From Fulvivirgaceae bacterium JP3-4 (lineage in GTDB: Bacteria > Bacteroidota > Bacteroidia > Cytophagales > Cyclobacteriaceae): a stretch of DNA of 64,000 nt. Both the position numbers and the translations under genes were made by a program. Under the pieces are notes generated by a model. That model made no database searches and was not told the DNA's origin. It saw only the letters and a list, made by a program, of their open reading frames with translations. The stretch is from NCBI GenBank assembly GCA_029309925.1, contig JARKND010000001.1, positions 1,364,001 to 1,428,000 of the forward strand, read 5' to 3'. Below are positions 26,591 through 34,336 of this stretch, in pieces; positions within the stretch are counted from its first letter, which is position 1; each line of letters begins with the position of its first letter.

Positions 26591-29238
26591 GTGTTAACAA
26601 TTCTATCCAGCCACCGCAGTGGCCGCTGAAGTTACTGCGGACGTTTGTCAAGGATGAGTACCTCGAGGAAATCGAAGGGGACATGGAAGAATTGTTTCTG
26701 ATCAATGCGGAGGAGAAATCGCTGTCACGCGCCAGATGGATTTACACGGTTGAGATGGTCAAACTTCTCAGGCCTGTCCTGTTAAAGAATTTCAGTTCGT
26801 CACCCACCTTTAATCAATACGCTATGTTCAAAAACTATTTTAAGATCGCGTGGAGAAACCTCATCAAAAAGACCGCGTATTCAGCCATCAACATTTTTGG
26901 TCTGGCTCTTGGCATAGCCTGTTGCCTCCTGATATTTCTGTATGTTCAGCACGAGCTCTCTTACGACAACTATCATGAAAATGGCCACAGGATTTATCGT
27001 GTGACACACGGTTGGAAAGAATCTGAAGAAAAAGGTGCAAAGTCTCCTTATCCGCACTGGGTGTGGGGGAATGCGCCAATTGGTCCAGCTTTAAAGAATG
27101 AATTTCCCGAAGTCGAGAAGGTTGTTCAGTTCTCTGGCCGCGCAGATATTTTGCTGACTTACGAAGATAAGATGTATCAGGAGGAAGGCATCTTCTTTAT
27201 GGACTCCACAGTATTCGATGTTTTCAGCTGGACATTGGTAAAAGGCAATCCTAAGACTGCTCTGGCGGAGCCGTTCAGCATTGTGCTGACGGAAAGCACA
27301 GCACGCAAATACTTCGGTGATGAAGATCCGATAGGAAAAACGTTCAAAAGTACAGGCTCTGCCGGCCGGGGCAATGCAGGTGATTATACCGTGACTGGCG
27401 TGATGAGAGAAGTTCCAGCCAACTCGCACTTCAGGTTTGATGTTCTGGTTTCAATGAACACTTTCCGCAAATCGGTGCCTCAGGTTTTTGATGCATGGGG
27501 GTATGTTGATTTCTATACTTACTTTCTTGTCAACGAGAAATTTGACGAAGCATCATTCAGAAAAAAATTTCCGGATTTTGCCGAACGTGTAAATCAGGAC
27601 AAGCATTATGTTGTTGATATAGAACCGCTGAAAGACATGTACCTGCGCACGACTGCTGACCGACAGCCCGGGGAAACCGGAAGTCTTTCCAACATCTATG
27701 TCTTTTCCATTGTTGGTTTGTTCATCCTCGCCATTGCCATCATTAATTTCATGAATTTGTCCACCGCGCGATCGATGGAGCGCGGGAAGGAAGTTGGCGT
27801 TCGCAAGTCCATTGGAGCTGATCGCAGCAGCCTGATCTCGCAATTCCTGGGAGAATCATTTGTTATCGTTTTCTTCTCTGTGATCGTTGCGTTGATTCTG
27901 GCTTACATTGCTTTGCCCTACATGGTGAACTTCACAGGAAAAGAACTTTCCATTGGAAGCGTGCTGAACTGGCAGGGCGTGTCGACCTTCGTTGCGGCCA
28001 TGATCGTCATCGGATTGATCGCGGGTTCTTACCCCGCTTTCGTTCTGTCAGGCTTCAACCCTGTGCTAATCCTCAAAGGAATAAAACGCTCGCATACGGG
28101 TGGGGCAAACCTGAGACGGGCACTTGTTGTGTTTCAATTCACGTTATCAATCGCCCTGATTGCCGGAACGATCATTGTATACTTCCAGATGAATTTCGTG
28201 CTCGATAAAGACCTCGGATTTGACCGCGAGCAAATGGTCGTGCTGGACTATAATTATGATGGGTCGGTTACTGAAAAGTCTGAAGTGCTGAAAGCCGAAA
28301 TGGAACGAAACCCAAACGTGATTTCGGTGGCATTTTCGAGAAGTGTTCCGGGTAGTTATTATCCGCATGCTTATACGGAGATTGAGAATCCTGAAGGCAA
28401 GGTCGAAGGTAAGGGTCAGCCAATCTTTCAGGTTGGTTTAGACTTTGTCGATCATTTTGGAATGGAGCTTATCGCAGGCAGATCGTATTCGCGGAAGTAC
28501 CCGACAGATTCAGCACGCGCGTTGATTGTCAACGAGGCGGCAGCGAAACAATATGGCTACTCGAATCCAGCTGATATTGTCGGAAAGAAATTCAGTCAGT
28601 GGGGCAGGGAAGGTGAGGTTATCGGAGTGGTGCGCGACTTCAATTTCACATCCTTGCATCGGGACATCGAACCGCTGACGTTGCCGTTCCAGGCATACGC
28701 AAGCCGATACGCCACGGTGAAGATCAAACCGGAGAATGTCACGGAAACTATTGCAGCGCTGGAGAAGGTGTGGAAGCAGGTTGTTCCGCAACGGCCTTTC
28801 CTCTACAGTTTCCTCGATGATACTTTCAATCGTCAGTACAAAGCAGATTTCATCTTCAGAAGATTGTTCACTACGTTTTCATGCCTTGCAATTTTTATAG
28901 CATGTCTCGGTCTTCTCGGCCTTGCAACCTACACCGCAGAGCAACGCACGAAGGAAATTGGCATCCGCAAAGTGCTAGGGGCCGATGTTAAGAGTATCAT
29001 TGGATTATTGTCGCGTGATTTTATTGTCCTCGTGCTGATCTCCATTGCTATCGCGACTCCTGTTGCGTGGTACGCGATGACGCGCTGGCTGGAAGGTTTT
29101 GCATACCGGATGGATATCAGTCCGTGGTCTTTTGTCCTTGCAGGTGCCTCTGCTGTGTTCATCGCCCTATTGACGATCAGTTACCAGTCTGTCAAGGCAG
29201 CGTTAGTAAATCCGGTGTCTTCATTGCGAAGTGAGTGA
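26587..29238 (+). CDS. PadR-linked MacB/FtsX-like permease with N-terminal permease-prefix domain
   Basis: The start ATG at 26587 overlaps the PadR stop and gives 883 residues, equal to the paralogue at 7447-10098. The upstream start at 26545 would sit inside PadR and is rejected. Residues 1-80 form the soluble prefix (DEYLEEIEGDMEELFLINAEE, WIYTVEMVKLLRPVLLKN). A MacB-like permease follows: TM1 at about 105-130 (INIFGLALGIACCLLIFLY), motifs EVGVRKSIGADRSSLISQF and EIGIRKVLGADVKSIIGLL, and eight TM helices in total. No ATPase is nearby. The two PadR-permease cassettes are duplicated modules with diverged sequence. Confidence 0.92.
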   Translation: MSVNNSIQPPQWPLKLLRTFVKDEYLEEIEGDMEELFLINAEEKSLSRARWIYTVEMVKLLRPVLLKNFSSSPTFNQYAMFKNYFKIAWRNLIKKTAYSAINIFGLALGIACCLLIFLYVQHELSYDNYHENGHRIYRVTHGWKESEEKGAKSPYPHWVWGNAPIGPALKNEFPEVEKVVQFSGRADILLTYEDKMYQEEGIFFMDSTVFDVFSWTLVKGNPKTALAEPFSIVLTESTARKYFGDEDPIGKTFKSTGSAGRGNAGDYTVTGVMREVPANSHFRFDVLVSMNTFRKSVPQVFDAWGYVDFYTYFLVNEKFDEASFRKKFPDFAERVNQDKHYVVDIEPLKDMYLRTTADRQPGETGSLSNIYVFSIVGLFILAIAIINFMNLSTARSMERGKEVGVRKSIGADRSSLISQFLGESFVIVFFSVIVALILAYIALPYMVNFTGKELSIGSVLNWQGVSTFVAAMIVIGLIAGSYPAFVLSGFNPVLILKGIKRSHTGGANLRRALVVFQFTLSIALIAGTIIVYFQMNFVLDKDLGFDREQMVVLDYNYDGSVTEKSEVLKAEMERNPNVISVAFSRSVPGSYYPHAYTEIENPEGKVEGKGQPIFQVGLDFVDHFGMELIAGRSYSRKYPTDSARALIVNEAAAKQYGYSNPADIVGKKFSQWGREGEVIGVVRDFNFTSLHRDIEPLTLPFQAYASRYATVKIKPENVTETIAALEKVWKQVVPQRPFLYSFLDDTFNRQYKADFIFRRLFTTFSCLAIFIACLGLLGLATYTAEQRTKEIGIRKVLGADVKSIIGLLSRDFIVLVLISIAIATPVAWYAMTRWLEGFAYRMDISPWSFVLAGASAVFIALLTISYQSVKAALVNPVSSLRSE

Positions 29239-29370
29239 TCGTTTAACATGCAGTTCATTTTTCATTTGTGAATGGACAAGCGGGTCGTTGCAACGTTTAT
29301 TTTTGTATATTCCATTGCAAAATAAACCCCCTTCTTGTCTCACCTTGCCGGGACGTTAACGACCACCACT

Positions 29371-30747
29371 ATGAAAACAATCGCTGCGATTAGTCTGCTG
29401 ACGCTTTGTGTGTCGGCAATGGCTCAACAAAAAGAGACTTTCGACCTGGCGACCTATACCGTCCCGCCTGGCTGGCAGAAAGTCAACGCTACGGCTAGTG
29501 TCAGGGGATATGCAATTACCAACAATCAGACACGCACCTATTGTCAGCTGGCAGTATATGCAAGTACGAACAGCAAGGGAACTTTGCAGGCAGATTTTGC
29601 AAGTGAATGGCAGGAACTGGTAGTGAAAGTTTACAAGCCAGCGTCATCACCGCAGATGACGCCTTCTGAATCAAAGGATGGATGGCAGGCGCAGGCTGGA
29701 GTAGCACCATTCGAATTCAATGGCGCACAATCCGCTGCGATGCTTGTCACGAGCAGTGGCTATGGCCGATGCATGAGTGTGGTGATCGCAACCAACACCA
29801 GTGACTACGAACAGGAGATCCAGAAATTCCTCGAATCGTTCGATCTCTCAAAGCCTGCGGTCACCAGTAGCACCGTTGCAAACACCACGGTTATAACGCA
29901 GCCTTCCGGTTCAAAATCTACTGCAAGTGACGGCTTTCGTTTTTCGACTACTAACTTTGATGACGGGTGGACCAGTACCATTGCTGCCGACTGGGTTCGC
30001 GTTTCAAAAGGTAACATCGTTGTGCTGCTGCATTTGAATGCTCATCAGGTGGATGTATCAAGTGGCGACCATGTTACAATTTCTAACAATGCATGGAATA
30101 CACTTGTAGCGCCCCGGTACAGCAACCTATCAAATTATCACGTCCTGGGCTCCACTCTCAACTATGAACGACCGTCATTGATTTCAGGGGACGTCACGGA
30201 TACCCAGACAGAAAAGCGCGTATATGTATCGTTGTTCAAAAAAGGTAAAAGTGGCTGGATGGAAATCATCTGTCCCGACAAAGTTACTTTTGTCAATGCG
30301 TTCGGTGTAGACGCTGCGAAGGTTGACTACTATGCGGATGATGCCATCTGGTCAAAGCTTCTCCCGTTGCCTGGCTACAATAAGTTCGCGGTTGACGCGG
30401 TGGACCTGAAGGGCACGTGGTCGAACAATTTTTCGGCAGCAACGCAGTACGTCAACGCCTATACGGGAGCAAATGCCGGTATGGACTCACACTCCTCAAC
30501 CGAAAATTTTGAATTCGGCCCCGGTAACACATACAAATGGAATATAGCGTCAGCGAGTGGATTCGTTGGTAATCTTAAATACCAGGGAGCAAAATCCAAC
30601 GGAACATTTTCAGTACCGAATAACTGGCAAGTCGCATTTTCAGACATTGAAGGAAAGCCAAAGACTTACAACGCTTTTTTTACAGTTGTGAAGGGAGGAA
30701 GAATTCTGTGGCTCGGTGACACCGGATTTGGCAAAGTTGAGCAATAG
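29371..30747 (+). CDS. Secreted protein of unknown function
   Basis: The start at 29371 (MKTIAAISLLTLCVSAMAQQ) gives a clean signal peptide, while the upstream ATG at 29335 adds 12 residues before it. The mature protein is about 440 residues, rich in Ser, Thr, Asn and aromatic residues. It contains repeated short strands such as YTVPPGWQKVNA and FDDGWTSTIAADWVRV, two WQ/W-bearing segments, and no recognisable enzyme motif. A C-terminal segment with WSNNFSAATQYVNAYTG resembles Bacteroidota lipocalin-like or beta-sandwich proteins, but this is a guess. It is convergent with the Ohr gene and separated by a hairpin. Confidence 0.7.
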   Translation: MKTIAAISLLTLCVSAMAQQKETFDLATYTVPPGWQKVNATASVRGYAITNNQTRTYCQLAVYASTNSKGTLQADFASEWQELVVKVYKPASSPQMTPSESKDGWQAQAGVAPFEFNGAQSAAMLVTSSGYGRCMSVVIATNTSDYEQEIQKFLESFDLSKPAVTSSTVANTTVITQPSGSKSTASDGFRFSTTNFDDGWTSTIAADWVRVSKGNIVVLLHLNAHQVDVSSGDHVTISNNAWNTLVAPRYSNLSNYHVLGSTLNYERPSLISGDVTDTQTEKRVYVSLFKKGKSGWMEIICPDKVTFVNAFGVDAAKVDYYADDAIWSKLLPLPGYNKFAVDAVDLKGTWSNNFSAATQYVNAYTGANAGMDSHSSTENFEFGPGNTYKWNIASASGFVGNLKYQGAKSNGTFSVPNNWQVAFSDIEGKPKTYNAFFTVVKGGRILWLGDTGFGKVEQ

Positions 30748-30763
30748 AAATTTAAGCCAAAAA

Positions 30764-30787
30764 AAATGACCCCAGGCGGAGTCATTT
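30764..30787. terminator. Bidirectional terminator hairpin
   Basis: Arms AAATGAC and GTCATTT pair perfectly and extend inwards to 10 bp with one mismatch around the loop CCCAGGCGGA. It lies between the convergent stops at 30747 and 30807. An A-run on the left of the stem would serve as a T-run for minus-strand transcripts. Confidence 0.7.
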
Positions 30788-30806
30788 GACATTTGATAAT
30801 TTCTAA

Positions 30807-31235
30807 TTAAACCAGACTAATCTGTACGGCAACATTTCCGCGAATGGCTTTCGAATAAGGACATGCACCATGCGCGAAGTCGACCAGTTTCTGTGCAAGA
30901 TCTTTCTCAATCCCTGGCAGACTTACATATAGTCTCGCCTGCAGCGAGTACCCTGTCTCGTCTGACACCAGGTCAACCTCCGCATCAATCGCTGTATCTT
31001 TCGGAAGAATGACATGCATCTTCCGCGCGCCAATTCCCAACGCTCCTTCAAAGCATGCAGACCAGCCTGCTGCAAATAATTGTTCCGGGTTCGTGCCAAC
31101 GCCATCGGTGCCAGGCGTTGATAGGGTAATATCCAGGTTGCCGTCACTGCTAACGGCTACACCATGTTCGCGGCCACCGGTAGTATGCGTTTTACCCGTG
31201 TACACGATCTTCTTTGTTTTTGTTGCTGTTTCCAT
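30807..31235 (-). CDS. ohr: Organic hydroperoxide resistance protein (Ohr/OsmC family)
   Basis: The start at 31235 (METATKTKKIVYTGKTHTTGG) gives 142 residues, the usual Ohr length; upstream in-frame starts are rejected. The two redox Cys are in AGWSACFEGAL and HGACPYSKAIRGN. The GTDGVGTNPEQLFAAGW region is characteristic. Ohr reduces organic hydroperoxides using dihydrolipoamide-type reductants and protects against lipid peroxides. It is the last gene of a minus-strand run after TetR, SDR and MFS (40-nt gap to MFS), which suggests common control, though it may have its own promoter. Confidence 0.93.
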   Translation of the reverse strand: METATKTKKIVYTGKTHTTGGREHGVAVSSDGNLDITLSTPGTDGVGTNPEQLFAAGWSACFEGALGIGARKMHVILPKDTAIDAEVDLVSDETGYSLQARLYVSLPGIEKDLAQKLVDFAHGACPYSKAIRGNVAVQISLV

Positions 31236-31275
31236 TTTGCAAAATTTAAATGATAATGTTTTGTGAGAATTATTT

Positions 31276-32511
31276 TTACGACACAACCACGCTGCTATTA
31301 GCTGATTGGGTCTGGCTGATTTCGACTTTGCGTTTATAGCGCACGAACAATAAGAATGAGCTGACGACAAGCCCAGCGATGATCAGGTATCCTCCAGCAA
31401 GCACGATAGGCGTCTTCACTTCAAGGATCCCGACAAGTGAGTAACTGACAATGGATGTAATGACATAAAGACCACCGCCAGTCAGGCCACTCACAATTCC
31501 GGCATGGGTTGAGAAGCGACCGAACGCATAAGCGTAGAACGTGTTAAAGGTAAAACCGGAAACGATGTGCAGCAGAAATACCACGGTCATCATGAGAGCA
31601 AACGAAGGCATGAGCGTCATGGCGCCAAGTAATGCAATCGGCAAGGTCATCAGCAAAGGCCCCGCAATGCTCATTTTTGCATAGATCGTTTTTTGGATGG
31701 TTGCTTTGCTGATTAATCCGCCTGCGAGGATTGCAAGACCTGACAATAAAGATGCGTTTCCTGTCATCACCGGTGACTGATGAAATACTTTCTCGATAAT
31801 GAAAGGGCTCGCCATATTGAACACCATCACCATAGAGTAAGAGAGACCGAGGATTGCCAGTGTCATTGCATAATCAGGAGTTGTGAGTTTCGTTGAGTAC
31901 GCGCGAAACAATGAGCGGACATTGAACGAGTGGTATTCCTTGATCGTTTCCCCGCTATACTTCAGCTCAAGCGCTATCAGAATTACTGTTGCGAAGCCGA
32001 GGAAGTAGAAGTTTGATTGCCAACCGAAATAGTAATGGAGAAAACCTCCAATGAAAGGTGCGATAATAGGGGCGAGGGCCCAGATGATGGAGAAGAGGCT
32101 TGTATAATGCCTGAGCTTTTCTCCAGTGTAGATATCAAGAATAAAAGCGCGCTTGCTAACCACAATCAGCGCAACTGTCAGCCCCTGGACAACGCGCATT
32201 GCAAGAAGGACGGTGATGCTGTTTGAAATGGCGATGACGAAACATGAAATTGCAAAAATGAAGAGGGCCGATAACGTAAGGCGATAGCGCCCGAACTTAT
32301 CGACCAGGCTCCCAGCGAAAAGCTGTCCTGCACCACTGCTGATGATGAAGACGACCAGTGATAACTGAATGTCGGCTTTATTGGTTCCAAAGAAACCCAC
32401 CATGGTTGGAAACGATGGCAGATAGATGTCGGTGGCAAATCCGGAAAGTGGAATGAGTGCAAACGCCAGGATCGTGCTGATCACTGTGTACTGAGGATTC
32501 AATTGTTTCAT
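31276..32511 (-). CDS. MFS drug transporter, Bcr/CflA-like
   Basis: A 411-residue major facilitator with 12 predicted TM helices. The signature of the Bcr/CflA-type drug exporters is present near the N-terminus (GFATDIYLPSFPTM), followed by the motif-A region (SLVDKFGRYRLTLSAL) and a motif-C-like ALAPIIAPFIGGFLHYYFGW. It likely exports drugs or dipeptide-like molecules by proton antiport. Start MKQLNPQYTVIS lies 15 nt after the SDR stop, so the two are co-transcribed. The TetR regulator upstream of SDR probably controls both. Confidence 0.9.
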   Translation of the reverse strand: MKQLNPQYTVISTILAFALIPLSGFATDIYLPSFPTMVGFFGTNKADIQLSLVVFIISSGAGQLFAGSLVDKFGRYRLTLSALFIFAISCFVIAISNSITVLLAMRVVQGLTVALIVVSKRAFILDIYTGEKLRHYTSLFSIIWALAPIIAPFIGGFLHYYFGWQSNFYFLGFATVILIALELKYSGETIKEYHSFNVRSLFRAYSTKLTTPDYAMTLAILGLSYSMVMVFNMASPFIIEKVFHQSPVMTGNASLLSGLAILAGGLISKATIQKTIYAKMSIAGPLLMTLPIALLGAMTLMPSFALMMTVVFLLHIVSGFTFNTFYAYAFGRFSTHAGIVSGLTGGGLYVITSIVSYSLVGILEVKTPIVLAGGYLIIAGLVVSSFLLFVRYKRKVEISQTQSANSSVVVS

Positions 32512-32526
32512 CTGTGTAATTCAAAT

Positions 32527-33276
32527 TTATTGAAGTGGAAGTCCGTTTAATGCCAGCATTGCTTTGTCGGGTCTGCCAAGAAAATTCCGGTAAAGTTGTT
32601 CGGTCGAAGCAATTCTGACTTCGTAATTATCAGTTGCCATGCCTAGCATCAACTCCATTGCCACTTCTGCAGGAGAGATCTTGTTGTCTGATTTAATGTC
32701 TTTCGCGAACTCGGTGTCGACAAGCGGTGGCATCACTTCGAACACTTTTATAGCTGATTTGTCAAGACTTAGGCGCAGTGACTGCGTATAGGAGTGCAAC
32801 GCTGCTTTACTTGCGCTGTAGGTTGGGAGGGAAAGTCCGGGTGCGAATGCTACAATCGAGGTGACGTTGACTACAGCAGCGTCTTTGTTCTTTTTCAGAA
32901 CCGGAAGAAGGCCGGTGGTCAGGTTTACAACTCCGAAGTAATTGGTTTCCATTTCGTCTCGCGCGATTTGTAGTGCATCTTCTGATTGTGCGATATCATG
33001 GATCCGTGCGTGACCCGCGTTGTTGACAAGGACATTCAGGTCGGGGAAATCATTGGTGATTTGTTGAACAAGGGCAGCTACATCCTCTTCACGTGTGACG
33101 TCTGCAACGATGTAATGTGCATCGCCATCCAGTTGTGCCAGTGCTGCCTTGAGCTTTTCCTCATTCCGGGCGGTAATGATTACCTTGTTGCCCTTCCTTG
33201 AAAATAGTTTGGCGATTTCCAGCCCGATGCCGGAACCGCCTCCGGTGATAAGCATTGAATTGTTTGTTGTTTTCAT
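32527..33276 (-). CDS. Short-chain dehydrogenase/reductase (SDR family)
   Basis: A 249-residue classical SDR. The Rossmann motif TGGGSGIG (residues about 11-18), NNAG and the catalytic YSASK (Tyr and Lys at about 155-159, with a Ser in NVTSIV upstream) are all present. Family members reduce carbonyls or oxidise alcohols with NAD(P)H; DltE-like proteins are close in layout. The substrate is unknown. The start codon is immediately preceded by a 14-bp palindrome (33284-33297) and the gene is 15 nt from MFS. It may detoxify a reactive aldehyde or quinone that the TetR protein senses. Confidence 0.9.
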   Translation of the reverse strand: MKTTNNSMLITGGGSGIGLEIAKLFSRKGNKVIITARNEEKLKAALAQLDGDAHYIVADVTREEDVAALVQQITNDFPDLNVLVNNAGHARIHDIAQSEDALQIARDEMETNYFGVVNLTTGLLPVLKKNKDAAVVNVTSIVAFAPGLSLPTYSASKAALHSYTQSLRLSLDKSAIKVFEVMPPLVDTEFAKDIKSDNKISPAEVAMELMLGMATDNYEVRIASTEQLYRNFLGRPDKAMLALNGLPLQ

Positions 33277-33283
33277 GATAATT

Positions 33284-33297
33284 AGACCGAGCGGTCT
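33284..33297. promoter_or_regulatory. Palindromic TetR operator in front of the SDR-MFS genes
   Basis: AGACCG-AG-CGGTCT is a perfect inverted repeat, 7 bp upstream of the SDR start codon. A matching copy (AGACCGTTTGGTCT) lies upstream of the tetR gene, which supports recognition by that TetR protein. Confidence 0.75.
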
Positions 33298-33315
33298 TTT
33301 TTGTTTGAAAAAAAA

Positions 33316-33897
33316 TCAGAATGAACCTATTTCAGTTTTTAAAGTTTCAACGATGGTTTTCATCGGAGCCAGGCTTCCGGTGACGCGGGAAGTAAACATT
33401 GCGCCTTCGATCATCGTAAACATCTTCAGCGCAAAGCGTCCGGAGTCTATTTTCTTGCTGAATTCCCCGGTACTTTTTCCCTCATTCACCACTTTTTCTA
33501 TCCTTTGCTGGCTTCTTTTTATCGCCTTGGCCACGTTCTGCCGGATTGCCGGGTTAGTATCGTCAGCTTCAACGCCAAAATTCAACAAGGGGCAGCCTCC
33601 CGCTTCGCTGCTGACCACGCGCTGCTGATAGTAATCCAAAAGTGCATAGAGTTTATCCTTAGCAGTGTCTTTATTGGCTATTGCGTTATCGAGCCCTTTA
33701 CCTACTGATCCGGCCAGGTAGTTGAACACTTCAAGACAGATCTCGTCTTTATTCTCGAAATTCCCATATATCCCACCTTTTGCGAGCTTTGTCGCCTCCA
33801 TCAGGTCGGCTATAGACGTACCTGAAACGCCTCTTTTATTAATGATGGCTGCGGATTGCTCAATAATAAACTGCCTTGTTCTTTCGGATTTTTTCAT
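33316..33897 (-). CDS. TetR/AcrR family transcriptional repressor
   Basis: A 193-residue protein. The N-terminal HTH is intact (FIIEQSAAIINKRGVSGTSIADLMEATKLAKGGIYGNFENKDEI, residues about 9-52). The ligand-binding C-terminal domain is helical and contains a Cys in AGGCPLLNFG, a region where the YxAF/AcrR-type members often bind ligands. Upstream and downstream lie two near-identical palindromes. The gene is followed by SDR, MFS and Ohr on the same strand. This suggests autoregulation and repression of a detoxification/efflux set. The inducer is unknown but probably an electrophile or hydrophobic compound. Confidence 0.92.
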   Translation of the reverse strand: MKKSERTRQFIIEQSAAIINKRGVSGTSIADLMEATKLAKGGIYGNFENKDEICLEVFNYLAGSVGKGLDNAIANKDTAKDKLYALLDYYQQRVVSSEAGGCPLLNFGVEADDTNPAIRQNVAKAIKRSQQRIEKVVNEGKSTGEFSKKIDSGRFALKMFTMIEGAMFTSRVTGSLAPMKTIVETLKTEIGSF

Positions 33898-33904
33898 GAC
33901 GGGT

Positions 33905-33912
33905 CAAATTTA
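33905..33912 (-). promoter_or_regulatory. Predicted -7 promoter element of tetR
   Basis: The minus-strand sequence TAAATTTG matches the Bacteroidota -7 consensus TAnnTTTG exactly. It sits 8 bp upstream of the tetR start, and the operator at 33920-33933 lies directly upstream of it, where it would block sigma binding. Confidence 0.5.
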
Positions 33913-33919
33913 ATAAAAA

Positions 33920-33933
33920 AGACCGTTTGGTCT
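33920..33933. promoter_or_regulatory. Palindromic TetR operator upstream of tetR
   Basis: AGACC-GTTT-GGTCT, an inverted repeat with 5-bp arms, is 22 bp upstream of the tetR start codon. It shares 12 of 14 bases with the site at 33284. Confidence 0.75.
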
Positions 33934-34336
33934 GTTTTACGTAAAGGGCGGATGGATAGTTCCCTGTTTGCCACAAATGTTTTGGAAAGCTGATATTTGA
34001 CCACTTCCGGCCTGTTTCGAAAGACACCTTGAGCCAATGACTCAGCCGGATTCCAAGGATCCGAAAACTTCTGTTATCGTTGGTCCGGGCTGAATTTTGT
34101 TCAAATCTGTTCCAGAAGCCTCATGGTTGACATAGCGAATGTCAGGCCGAGACTCAGATCGCAGACGATTTATCACTATTTGCAGACTGTTTCGATCACA
34201 GTCTGTCTAATGTGACTTTGCAACAGGACATATGAGAAGGTACTGTGTCATGCTTTCCTTCGTTTGGCTTTGAATAGGTACCTTGTATTGAAATCATCGC
34301 TTCGAATAACGGCACATGTTTTTTTAACACCGCATT
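33934..34336. other. Intergenic region with no detected gene
   Basis: About 400 bp between the divergent tetR and uvrA-like genes. I see no convincing ORF, RNA or repeat; it should hold the promoter of the uvrA-like gene. Confidence 0.5.
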
